Assembly (NCBI RefSeq): GCF_025290835.2
Contig: NZ_JAOCQD020000002.1
Location: forward strand, 1,612,001 to 1,676,000
Length of the DNA: 64,000 nucleotides
From: Aquabacterium sp. OR-4
GTDB lineage: Bacteria > Pseudomonadota > Gammaproteobacteria > Burkholderiales > Burkholderiaceae_C
Direction of reading: 5' to 3'
In this document: in pieces, positions 39,340 to 47,192 of the stretch
How positions within the stretch are numbered: the stretch's first letter is position 1
Layout: every line of letters begins with the position of its first letter
Notes under the pieces: generated by a model
What the model was told of the DNA's origin: nothing
Databases searched by the model: none
The model's input: only the letters and a program-made list of their open reading frames with translations
Program-made: the position numbers and the translations under genes

Positions 39340-39558
39340 GCCAAGCCGTGCCCGGGTGTCCGGCACAGCGAATCTGCGCTGGCGAGGAGCGCAGCAGGCG
39401 TGGCCGCGCGCGTGAGCGCGCATCGACCCTCTGACTCGCATCGCCTGTTCGAGCGCAGTGAGCGTCAGCGAACGCAGCGAGTTGCGATGCGCGGCCACGC
39501 CTGCTGCGCTCCTCGCCAGCGCAGATTCGCTGTGCCGGACACCCGGGCACGGCTTGGC
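39340..39558. repeat. Long-arm palindromic dispersed repeat, perfect copy
   Basis: The 70-bp left arm (39340-39409, starting GCCAAGCCGTGCCCGGGTGT) is the exact reverse complement of the right arm (39489-39558), separated by a 79-bp centre. The centre shares CTCTGACTCGCATCGCCTGTT with the copy at 31616-31856. It lies between converging genes and could form a cruciform or a bidirectional terminator. Confidence 0.93.
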
Positions 39559-39574
39559 CCGCTCAACCCCCAGC

Positions 39575-39606
39575 AAGCCAAAGCCAAAGCCAAAGCCAAA
39601 GCCAAA
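39575..39606. repeat. AAAGCC hexanucleotide tandem repeat
   Basis: About five copies of AAAGCC lie just downstream of the MFS gene (minus strand) and after the long palindrome. It is non-coding in the assigned annotation. Confidence 0.85.
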
Positions 39607-39621
39607 CCAGACCAAAAAAAG

Positions 39622-40848
39622 CTATCGAGCAGAGGGCCGACGAGCCAAGCCAAAACAAACCACCGCCACCAAGCCCAACAGACACAAGGCCAGCAGCAAG
39701 CCCCGATAGCCCCCCAGCCACACCAGCAGGCCCGAAGCCGCCACCGGCGCAAAGGCCCGGCTCACCGCGCCGATGCCGCCCATCAGCCCACCGATGCGGC
39801 CGATGTGCGCGCGGCCGAAAAACTGCGGCACCAGCGCCCCGCGCACGATGGTGACCAGGCCGTTGGCAATGCCGAAGGCGGTGGCGAAGGCCACCCACAC
39901 CAGCGGCCCCGACCCCAGGGCCAGCAAGGCATACGACAGCGGCAGGGTCAGCAGCACGCCCACGCCCACCACGCGCAGGCTCCAGGCACGGCCGGCAAAC
40001 ACGTACAGCAGGCGGCCGGCCACCTGGGCCGGGCCGATGATCATCAGCACCTTCACGGCCTCGGCCTCGGTGGCCCCGCGATCGGCAAAGGCCGGCATCA
40101 CATGCGACCAGAAGGCCGATTGCGAAAACGAGTACAGCGTGAAGCACAGCGTCAGCAGCCAGAACGCACTGTGGCGCAGCGCCTGGTGCAGCGTGGCATC
40201 GGCCTGCGCGTCGGCACGTGGCGGCGTGGCCACCAGCATCGGCCCGCGCAGCGCCCAGGCATGCAAGGGCGCCACGCCCAGCAACAGCAGCAGGCCCATC
40301 ACCTGCAGCGAGGCGCGCCAACCCCACTGCAGCAGCCAGGCCACGGCCGGAAAGCTCAGCGTGCTGGCAAAACCGCCCAGCAGCGTGAGCATGGTGATGC
40401 CATGCGCATAACGCTCGGGGTAGCGCTTGGTCAACACCGCAAAGGCGGGCTCGTACAGCGTCATGGCCATGGCCGCGCCCAACACCGCCCACACGGCGTA
40501 CAGCATCCAGGGCGCGCTCACCAGGCTCCAGCCCAGGCAGCCCAGGCCGCCCAGCACGGCGCCGGCGGTCATCACCCGGCGGCCGCGCCCGGCGTCGATG
40601 GCCGCACCCACCGCGTAGCCCGTGACCCCGCTCACCGCCAGGCCCAGCGTGAAGGCCCCCATCAGCGTGGCCTGCTGCCAGCCCAGCTCGCGGCCCATCG
40701 GCAGCACCAGGCTCGAGAAGGCATAGAACAACACGGCCCAGGCCAGCACCTGGCCCACGGCCAGGCCCGCCACGGTGGCCCAGTAGCCGGGGCCGCCCGC
40801 CCCGCCGTTTGCGGCCATTCCACCTGGCGGATCGCTGCGTTGAGTCAT
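39622..40848 (-). CDS. MFS transporter
   Basis: The 408-residue protein has about twelve hydrophobic helices and a major-facilitator layout. The loop after helix 2 (AAIDAGRGRRVM) is the shortened motif A, and the segment EPAFAVLTKRYPERYAHGITML is typical of the CynX/oxalate-formate-like or monocarboxylate-type branches. The N-terminal 20 residues are Gly-rich and probably cytoplasmic. The substrate is unknown; its place beside acyl-CoA genes fits uptake of an organic acid. It is convergent with the dehydrogenase at 38057 and divergent from that at 41013, with a 164-bp gap that must hold both promoters. Confidence 0.85.
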   Translation of the reverse strand: MTQRSDPPGGMAANGGAGGPGYWATVAGLAVGQVLAWAVLFYAFSSLVLPMGRELGWQQATLMGAFTLGLAVSGVTGYAVGAAIDAGRGRRVMTAGAVLGGLGCLGWSLVSAPWMLYAVWAVLGAAMAMTLYEPAFAVLTKRYPERYAHGITMLTLLGGFASTLSFPAVAWLLQWGWRASLQVMGLLLLLGVAPLHAWALRGPMLVATPPRADAQADATLHQALRHSAFWLLTLCFTLYSFSQSAFWSHVMPAFADRGATEAEAVKVLMIIGPAQVAGRLLYVFAGRAWSLRVVGVGVLLTLPLSYALLALGSGPLVWVAFATAFGIANGLVTIVRGALVPQFFGRAHIGRIGGLMGGIGAVSRAFAPVAASGLLVWLGGYRGLLLALCLLGLVAVVCFGLARRPSAR

Positions 40849-41012
40849 CTGGGGCGATTATCCCGAGCCCCGCTTGTCGCAGCAGGGACAAGGAAAAATC
40901 GAACGGTCGTGCTAAAAATCCGGCGTTGTGCACAGCCGGCCGTTCCGCACTGCGCACGCCCCATCCGCCGGCCCCAGCCGGCCTCCCCGCACGCCCAGGA
41001 GACACGCCCGCC

Positions 41013-42191
41013 ATGGACCTGAACTTCACCCCGGAAGAACTCGCCTTCCGCGCCGAGATCCGGCAATGGGTGGCCGAGAGCCTGCCCAAGGACTTGAGCC
41101 ACAAGGTTTTGAACTCGCTGCGCCTGTCGCGCGACGACATGCAGCGCTGGGCCAAGATCCTCGGCGCCAAGGGCTGGCTGGGCTATGGCTGGCCCAAGCA
41201 GTTTGGCGGCCCGGGCTGGACGGCGATCCAGAAGCACCTGTTCGAGGAAGAGTGCGCGCTGGCCGGTGCGCCGCGCATCGTGCCCTTCGGCCCGGTGATG
41301 GTGGCGCCGGTGATCATGGCCTTCGGCACGCCCGAGCAGCACCAGCGCTTTCTGCCCGGCATCGCCTCGGGCGAGGTGTGGTGGAGCCAGGGCTACTCCG
41401 AGCCGGGCTCGGGCTCCGACCTGGCGTCGCTGAAGACCCGCGCCGAACGCCAGGGCGACAAGTTCATCGTCAACGGCCAGAAGACCTGGACCACGCTGGG
41501 CCAGTTTGGCGAGTGGATCTTCTGCCTGGTGCGCACCAGCACCGAGGGCAAGCCGCAAACCGGCATCAGCTTCCTGCTGATCGACATGAAGAGCCCCGGC
41601 ATCACCGTGCGGCCGATCATCACGCTCGATGGCGAGCACGAGGTCAACGAGGTGTTCTTCGACAACGTCGAGGTGCCGGCCGAGAACCTGATCGGCGAAG
41701 AGAACAAGGGCTGGACCTACGCCAAGCACCTGCTGGCGCACGAGCGCACCAACATCGCCGACGTCAACCGCGCCAAGCGCGAGCTCGAGCGCCTGAAGCG
41801 CGTGGCCCGCGCCGAGGGCGTGTACGACGAGCCGCGCTTTCGCGACCAGATCGCGCTGCTGGAAGTGGACGTGGTGGCGCTCGAGATGCTGGTGCTGCGC
41901 GTGCTGTCGGCCGAGAAGAGCGGCAAGCAGAGCCTGGACATCGCCGGCCTGCTGAAGATCCGCGGCAGCGAGATGCAGCAGCGCTACACCGAGCTGATGA
42001 TGCTGGCCGCCGGCCCTGTGACCCAGCTCTATGCGCACGAGGCCATGGAGGCCGGCTGGCAGGGCGACTTTGCCGGTGCTGCCGCCGTGGCGCCGCTGGC
42101 CGGCACCTACTTCAACATGCGCAAGACCACCATCTACGGCGGCTCGAACGAAGTGCAGCGCAACATCATTGCGCAGACCGTGCTCGGCTGA
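41013..42191 (+). CDS. Acyl-CoA dehydrogenase, large-subunit type
   Basis: The 392-residue protein has the ACAD fold: GWPKQFGGPGWTAIQKHLFEEE, WWSQGYSEPGSGSDLASLKT for FAD binding, TWTTLGQFGEWIFCLVRT and the C-terminal IYGGSNEVQRNIIAQTVLG. The E of the YEGT motif is absent, so the catalytic base must be elsewhere. The next gene encodes a shorter, more divergent ACAD; adjacent unlike ACAD genes often form heterotetramers, as in steroid side-chain oxidation. The start at 41013 follows CAGGAGA by several bases. Confidence 0.88.
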   Translation: MDLNFTPEELAFRAEIRQWVAESLPKDLSHKVLNSLRLSRDDMQRWAKILGAKGWLGYGWPKQFGGPGWTAIQKHLFEEECALAGAPRIVPFGPVMVAPVIMAFGTPEQHQRFLPGIASGEVWWSQGYSEPGSGSDLASLKTRAERQGDKFIVNGQKTWTTLGQFGEWIFCLVRTSTEGKPQTGISFLLIDMKSPGITVRPIITLDGEHEVNEVFFDNVEVPAENLIGEENKGWTYAKHLLAHERTNIADVNRAKRELERLKRVARAEGVYDEPRFRDQIALLEVDVVALEMLVLRVLSAEKSGKQSLDIAGLLKIRGSEMQQRYTELMMLAAGPVTQLYAHEAMEAGWQGDFAGAAAVAPLAGTYFNMRKTTIYGGSNEVQRNIIAQTVLG

Positions 42192-42206
42192 TCAGGAGAA
42201 AGACAC

Positions 42207-43340
42207 ATGGACTTCGAATTCACCGACGACCAGGTCTCGCTGCGCGACGCAGTGGCCAAGTGGGTCGACAAGGGCTTTGATTTCTCGCGCCGGCATGCGC
42301 TGGCCAAGGCCGGTGGCAAGACCCGCGCGGTCTATGCCGAGCTGGCCGAACTGGGCCTCACCGGCATGGCCGTGCCCGAGGCCCATGGCGGCATGGCCTT
42401 TGGCGCCGTGGAAGCCATGGTGGTGATGGAAGAACTGGGCCGCGGCCTGGTGAACGCGCCCTTCGCCGCCGGCGCGCTGATGAGCCCGGTGCTGCTGCAG
42501 GCCGCGCCGGCCGAGGTGCAGGCCGCCTGGCTGCCGAAGGTGGCCGACGCCTCGGCCCTGGTGGTGCCGGCGCTGCAGGAGCGCGCCGCGCGCTACAAGC
42601 TCAGCCACGTCACCACCACCGCCACGCCGGCCAACGGCGGCTGGCAGCTCAGCGGCCAGAAGAGCGTGGTGCCGGCGGCCGACGAGGCCGATGCCTTCAT
42701 CGTGCCGGCCCGCCTGTCGGGCGGCACCAGCGACACCGCCGGCATCGGCCTGTTCCTGGTGGAACAGGGCGGCCCGGGCGTCAGCACCACCGGCTATGCC
42801 ACGCAGGACGGCGGCCGCGCCGGCGAGCTGAAGCTGGCCAACGCCACCGCCACGCTGATCACCACCGACGGCTGGGCCACGCTGGAGCAGGCGGTGGACG
42901 TGGGCATTGCCGCGGCCTGTGCCGAGGGCGTGGGCGCGATGGACCGCATGGTGGCGATCACGGTCGACTACATGAACACGCGCAAGCAGTTCGGCACCAC
43001 GCTGGCCACCTTCCAGGCACTGCGCCACCGCATTGCCGATGTGAAGATGCAGCTGGAGCTGGGCCGCTCGATGAGCTTCTTTGCCACGCTCAAGCTGGGC
43101 GAGGCCGCACCGCAGCGCCGCCGCGCCATCAGCCAGGCCAAGGTGCAGCTGGGCAACAGCATGCGCTTCGTGGGCCAGCACTGCACGCAGATCCACGGCG
43201 GCATCGGCGTGACCGACGAGTACATCAGCAGCCACTACTTCAAGCGGCTCACGATGCTGGAGATGGCCTACGGCGACACGCTGCACCACCTGGGCGAGGT
43301 GTCTGAGCGCATGCAGGACACCGCAGGGGTCTTCGCCTGA
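42207..43340 (+). CDS. Acyl-CoA dehydrogenase, small-subunit type
   Basis: The 377-residue protein is an ACAD homologue with divergent interior: FTDDQVSLRDAVAKWVDKGF at the start, the MNTRKQFGTTLATFQALRH helix and a C-terminal TQIHGGIGVTDEYISSHYFKRLT block. The usual TEPGSGSD flavin-loop motif is replaced, so it probably contributes structure or half of the FAD site to a mixed oligomer with the preceding gene (15 bp upstream, AGGAGA ribosome binding site). The electron acceptor is presumably ETF. Confidence 0.85.
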   Translation: MDFEFTDDQVSLRDAVAKWVDKGFDFSRRHALAKAGGKTRAVYAELAELGLTGMAVPEAHGGMAFGAVEAMVVMEELGRGLVNAPFAAGALMSPVLLQAAPAEVQAAWLPKVADASALVVPALQERAARYKLSHVTTTATPANGGWQLSGQKSVVPAADEADAFIVPARLSGGTSDTAGIGLFLVEQGGPGVSTTGYATQDGGRAGELKLANATATLITTDGWATLEQAVDVGIAAACAEGVGAMDRMVAITVDYMNTRKQFGTTLATFQALRHRIADVKMQLELGRSMSFFATLKLGEAAPQRRRAISQAKVQLGNSMRFVGQHCTQIHGGIGVTDEYISSHYFKRLTMLEMAYGDTLHHLGEVSERMQDTAGVFA

Positions 43341-43350
43341 GGTAACCCCA

Positions 43351-43436
43351 CCCAGCGGCCGCCGCGGAACCGGCTCCGCCGGGCCGCTGGCGGCGCCCCC
43401 TCGGGGGGAGGCGGCGAAGCCGCTTCGGGGGGGGCT
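43351..43436. repeat. GC-rich dispersed repeat, copy 2 (inverted)
   Basis: This is the reverse-complement form of the repeat at 33679-33762, running from CCCAGCGGCC to GGGGGGGGCT. It fills the gap between two converging genes and reaches the stop codon of the TonB-dependent receptor gene, where it probably acts as a terminator. Confidence 0.88.
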
Positions 43437-45846
43437 AAAACATCACGTGGAGCTTCGCGAAATAGGACGCGCCGCTCAGCCCGAACTGCACGCTGTCGTA
43501 CTTGAAGCCGTTGTCGGTTTCGTTGGCGTCCTGGGTGGACGGCTTGACGTTGAAGATGTTGTTGCCGCCCACCGTGATGCGCACGTTCTTGGCCAGCGCG
43601 GTGCTCACCGACAGGTCGGCCGAGGTGCGCGGCGCATAACGCGCATTGGGCACGCCCGCGGCCGTGCCCGAGAAGGTGCCCAGGGTCTGGCTGCCGAAGT
43701 GGATGATCTTGAAATCGGTGGTCCAGGCGCCCTGCTGGTATTCGAAGCCCAGCGTGGCCTTCAGGCTGGGTGCACCCTGCTCGATGAACAGGCGCTCGCG
43801 CTCTGACAGCAGCACATCCTCGAAGCCCACCAGCGACGCCGGCGCATGCACGCCGGTCACGCGGGTGCGGCCCTTGTTCAGCGCCAGCCGGGTGTCGAGC
43901 TGGCCGCCGGCCAGCTTCAGGGTGTGCGCGGCGGTCAGGTCGATGCCCTGGGTGCGCGTATCGACCGAGTTGACGAAGAACTGCGCCTGGCCCACGCCGA
44001 GTGAGGCCAGCAGGCTGCCGAGCGCCGGGTAGTTGCTGTCGTCGAAGCGGCCCGACAGCACGATGCGGTCGCGGATGTCGATGTGGTACAGGTCGGCGGT
44101 GAAGGTCCAGCCCGGCGCCGGCTTCAGGCTGCCCCCCAGCGTGAAGTGCTTGCTGCGCTCCTGCTTGAGCTTGGGGATGCCGGCGGCATTGGCCACCGCG
44201 CCGCCATTGGGCGCCAGCACCACGTCCATCGGGTTGCCGTTGATGAAGTCGGTGAAGGTGGACGAGAAGAACACCTGCTGCAGGCTGGGCGCGCGAAAGC
44301 CCGAACTGGCCGAGCCGCGCAGCAGCGCCGCCGGGCCGAGCTTCCAGGCGCCGGCCAGCTTGCCGGTGGTGGTGGCGCCAAAGTCGGAGTAGCGCTCGTG
44401 GCGCAGCGCGGCCTGGGTGGTCAGGGCCGCCGTGGGCGTGCTTTCCAGCTCGAGGTAGAGCGCCCGGCTGGAGCGGCGCTTGCGCGTGGCATCGCCCGGC
44501 TGGAAGCCCGGGAAGCCCTGGCTGCCGGCGTTGCCGCCAAAGCCCACGCCATCCACATCGTTGTACGAGCCCGCCTCGCCGGCCACGATGCGGTACTGCT
44601 CGCGCCGGTACTCGGCGCCGAAGGCCAGGTTGGTGCCGCCCAGCACGCCATCAAAGTAGCGCGACACGTCGAGGTTGCTGGTGTCCTGGCGGAACGAGAA
44701 GCCGCCGGCATCAAAGCGGCTGGGGCTCAGGCCGGCGCCGCCGTTGAGCAGGTCGAGGTTGGCGATCGACGCGTTCAGCGTGCGGCTGATGTCGTAGCGC
44801 ATCTCGTTGAAGCCATGGGTCTGCGACAGGTCCAGCGTCCAGCCGCCGCCAACGCCGGCCTTCCAGCCCAGCGTGCCCCAGCGGTCGTCGATGTCGGCGT
44901 TGATGTAGGGCACGAAGCCGTCGGGGTACATGGCCGCCGAGTTGCGCGACGGGATGTCGTCGCTGCCCACACCGCCACGCGCCCAGGCCGCCGACGAGGC
45001 GCGCCGCTGCTGCAGGCCCAGCGTGGTGTACAGCCGGGCATCGCCGCCGGTGGGCCATTCGCCGTTGAGGTAGAGCGTCTGGTTGCGCACCTGGCTGTCG
45101 CCGATGGTGCGCGGGCTGTCGGCCTCGGCGCGGTTCGAGCGGCCGCGGTCCTGCCACTCGCCGGTGATGGCCAGCGTGCCGGCGCCCAGCTTCCAGCCGC
45201 AGTAGGCCGAGACCAGGCCGTTGCGGCCATCGCCCGCGCTGTACTGGCCGGCGGCGGCCACGCCTTCGCAGCCCACGCGTTTTTTCAGCGCCACGTTGAT
45301 GACGCCGGCAATCGCGTCCGAGCCGTACTGCGCCGCCGCGCCGTCGCGCAGCACCTGCAGGTTGTCGATGGCCAGCAGCGGCAGCGCATTCATGTCGGTG
45401 CCGGTGTTGCCACGGTTGCGCGCGCCAAACAGGTTGACCAGGGCCACCGTGTGGCGCCGCTTGCCGTTCACCAGCACCAGGGTCTGGTCGCTGCCCAGGC
45501 CGCGCAGCGCGGCCGAGTCGACCAGGTCGGCCCCGTCGGCGCCGGTCTGGCGGGTGGAGTTGAACGAGGGCGACAGGTACTGCAGCGACTGCGCCAGGTC
45601 GAACTGGCCGCCGCTCTCGGCGGTGCGGCCGAGCGAGTACAGATCGACCGGCACCGTGGTGTCGAGCGCGGTGCTCACCGGCGCGGCGCGGCGCGAGCCG
45701 ACGATGACCACACGTTCGTCGGCGGGCGCGGCCGAGGCGCTCGCCTGGGCCGCCAGCGGCGGCGTCCACAGGGCGGACAGGCTGCCAAGCGCGGCAGCCA
45801 CGGCCAGCGACAGGCGCTGCGGGCGGTGGGTCAGGGCAGGATTCAT
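43435..45846 (-). CDS. TonB-dependent outer-membrane receptor
   Basis: The 803-residue precursor has a signal peptide (cleavage near AAQASA, about residue 37), a plug domain (about 45-185: VVIVGSRR, LRGLGSDQTLVLVNGKRR, IDNLQVLRDGAAAQYGSDAI) and a beta-barrel ending in the outer-membrane signature AKLHVMF. It resembles the branch without an N-terminal signalling domain. Such receptors import scarce large nutrients with TonB energy; the ligand cannot be told. It is convergent with the last dehydrogenase gene and divergent from the peptidase gene. Linkage to the island suggests that the island's substrate may enter through it. Confidence 0.92.
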   Translation of the reverse strand: MNPALTHRPQRLSLAVAAALGSLSALWTPPLAAQASASAAPADERVVIVGSRRAAPVSTALDTTVPVDLYSLGRTAESGGQFDLAQSLQYLSPSFNSTRQTGADGADLVDSAALRGLGSDQTLVLVNGKRRHTVALVNLFGARNRGNTGTDMNALPLLAIDNLQVLRDGAAAQYGSDAIAGVINVALKKRVGCEGVAAAGQYSAGDGRNGLVSAYCGWKLGAGTLAITGEWQDRGRSNRAEADSPRTIGDSQVRNQTLYLNGEWPTGGDARLYTTLGLQQRRASSAAWARGGVGSDDIPSRNSAAMYPDGFVPYINADIDDRWGTLGWKAGVGGGWTLDLSQTHGFNEMRYDISRTLNASIANLDLLNGGAGLSPSRFDAGGFSFRQDTSNLDVSRYFDGVLGGTNLAFGAEYRREQYRIVAGEAGSYNDVDGVGFGGNAGSQGFPGFQPGDATRKRRSSRALYLELESTPTAALTTQAALRHERYSDFGATTTGKLAGAWKLGPAALLRGSASSGFRAPSLQQVFFSSTFTDFINGNPMDVVLAPNGGAVANAAGIPKLKQERSKHFTLGGSLKPAPGWTFTADLYHIDIRDRIVLSGRFDDSNYPALGSLLASLGVGQAQFFVNSVDTRTQGIDLTAAHTLKLAGGQLDTRLALNKGRTRVTGVHAPASLVGFEDVLLSERERLFIEQGAPSLKATLGFEYQQGAWTTDFKIIHFGSQTLGTFSGTAAGVPNARYAPRTSADLSVSTALAKNVRITVGGNNIFNVKPSTQDANETDNGFKYDSVQFGLSGASYFAKLHVMF

Positions 45847-46033
45847 GGCGGCGGCAGATCCAGGTGGGTTGGCCGGCCCGCAGCCCCGGGCCGGAAGGTG
45901 CGGGCCAGTGTGTCACAGCGCCGACACGCCTCGCGGCACGGCGACCGCCGGTGTGGCGTTCTCGCCTACGATGCCGGGTCAGCCCAGACCGGGCCCCATC
46001 CACTTTCGAACCCACCGCCCGGCCCTTGCCCAC

Positions 46034-46113
46034 CCGGCCGTCGCCGCGGAACCGGCGCCGCCGGGCCGCTGGCGACGCCCCCCTGGCGGAAGGCGCCGCA
46101 GACGCTTCGAAGG
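46034..46113. repeat. GC-rich dispersed repeat, copy 3 (inverted, diverged)
   Basis: This copy has the same orientation as the one at 43351 and retains GTCGCCGCGGAACCGG, CGCCGGGCCGCTGGCGAC and GACGCTTCGAAGGG. It ends a few bases before the peptidase start codon and supplies the GAAGGG that may serve as its ribosome binding site. Confidence 0.8.
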
Positions 46114-46119
46114 GAACCC

Positions 46120-47130
46120 ATGTACCCAGGCGCCATCACCGACATCGCCGGCCTTGCCGTCGGCCACTGGACCAGCCCGCAGCGCCCCACCGGCTGCACC
46201 GTGCTGCTGTGCCCGCAGGGCGCCGTGGCCGGCGTTGACGTGCGCGGCGCCGCCCCCGGCACGCGTGAGACCGATCTGCTGCACCCGCTGGCCACGCTGG
46301 AGACCGTGCACGCGCTGCTGCTGACCGGCGGCAGCGCCTTCGGCCTGGATGCCGCCACCGGCGTGATGCGCTGGCTGGAAGAGCACGGCCATGGCGTGCA
46401 GGTGGGCCCGAAGCCCCGGGAAGGATCGTCCGACCGGCCGATCCGGGTGCCCATCGTGCCCGCCGCGGTGCTGTTCGACCTGTGGGTGGGCGATGCCCGC
46501 ATCCGCCCCGATGCCGCCGCCGGCCACGCCGCCTGCGTGGCCGCCAGCACGGCTCACCCGGCCCAGGGCAGCGTGGGTGCCGGCGCCGGCGCCACGGTGG
46601 GCAAGCTGTTCGGCATCCACAGCGCGATGAAGGGCGGCATCGGCACCGCGTCGATCAAGGTTGGCGCCATCACCGTGGCCGCGCTGATCGCGGTGAACGC
46701 CATCGGCGACGTGGTCGATCCGGCCAGCGGCCGCGTCATCGCCGGTGCGCGCGGGCCCGATGGCCGCACGCCGCTGGACACCCTGGCCGCCCTGTGCGAT
46801 GGCCAGCTCCCCGCGCACCTGATGGACGGCATGGCCACCACCATCGGCATCGTGGCCACCGATGCCCGGCTCACCAAGGCCCAGGCCAACAAGCTGGCCA
46901 GCATGGCCCACGACGGCCTGGCGCGCAGCATCAACCCGGTGCACACCGCCACCGACGGCGATGCCTTGTTCGCCGTGGCCACCGGCGGCAGCGGCAAGCC
47001 CGGCCACCTCAGCGTGCTGGGTGCGCTGGCCGCCGAGGTGACAGCCCGCGCAGTGCTGAACGCGGTGCGCGCCGCCCACGGCCTGGCCGAGCCCGATCTG
47101 CCCTCGGCGCGCGAGCTCGGCCTGGCCTGA
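46120..47130 (+). CDS. P1-family peptidase (DmpA/L-aminopeptidase-like)
   Basis: The 336-residue protein belongs to the P1 (DmpA/BapA) family of N-terminal nucleophile hydrolases: ITDIAGLAVGHWT at the start, LLTGGSAFGLDAATGVMRWLEE, GSVGAGAGATVGKL and the conserved NPVHTATDGDALFAVATG. The enzymes mature by self-cleavage and release amino acids from D- or beta-peptides or act on esters. The cellular role is unclear. The ATG at 46120 follows GAAGGG contributed by a dispersed repeat. The coding sequence has no signal peptide. Confidence 0.87.
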   Translation: MYPGAITDIAGLAVGHWTSPQRPTGCTVLLCPQGAVAGVDVRGAAPGTRETDLLHPLATLETVHALLLTGGSAFGLDAATGVMRWLEEHGHGVQVGPKPREGSSDRPIRVPIVPAAVLFDLWVGDARIRPDAAAGHAACVAASTAHPAQGSVGAGAGATVGKLFGIHSAMKGGIGTASIKVGAITVAALIAVNAIGDVVDPASGRVIAGARGPDGRTPLDTLAALCDGQLPAHLMDGMATTIGIVATDARLTKAQANKLASMAHDGLARSINPVHTATDGDALFAVATGGSGKPGHLSVLGALAAEVTARAVLNAVRAAHGLAEPDLPSARELGLA

Positions 47131-47192
47131 AGCCGGCGCTCCCCTCAACCACCCCACCACCACCCCACCACCACCCCACTGCAACCCCGCCC

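Larger units (their letters stand above)
39218..39621. other. Gene-free 404-bp region with long palindrome and short tandem repeat
   Basis: Between convergent genes this region holds the 219-bp palindrome (39340-39558) and an AAAGCC repeat (39575-39606). Bases 39218-39339 show nothing recognisable. Confidence 0.7.

Noticed and set aside
39563..41170. Alternative longer minus-strand frame overlapping the MFS gene
   Set aside because: The frame at 39622-40848 has the transmembrane pattern and MFS motifs; the alternative frame has Gly/Arg/Ala-rich shadow composition.
32047..43340. Complete steroid degradation cluster
   Set aside because: Only side-chain-like functions are present; no ring-cleavage, ketosteroid or hydroxylase genes are visible, so steroid use is a hypothesis, not an annotation.
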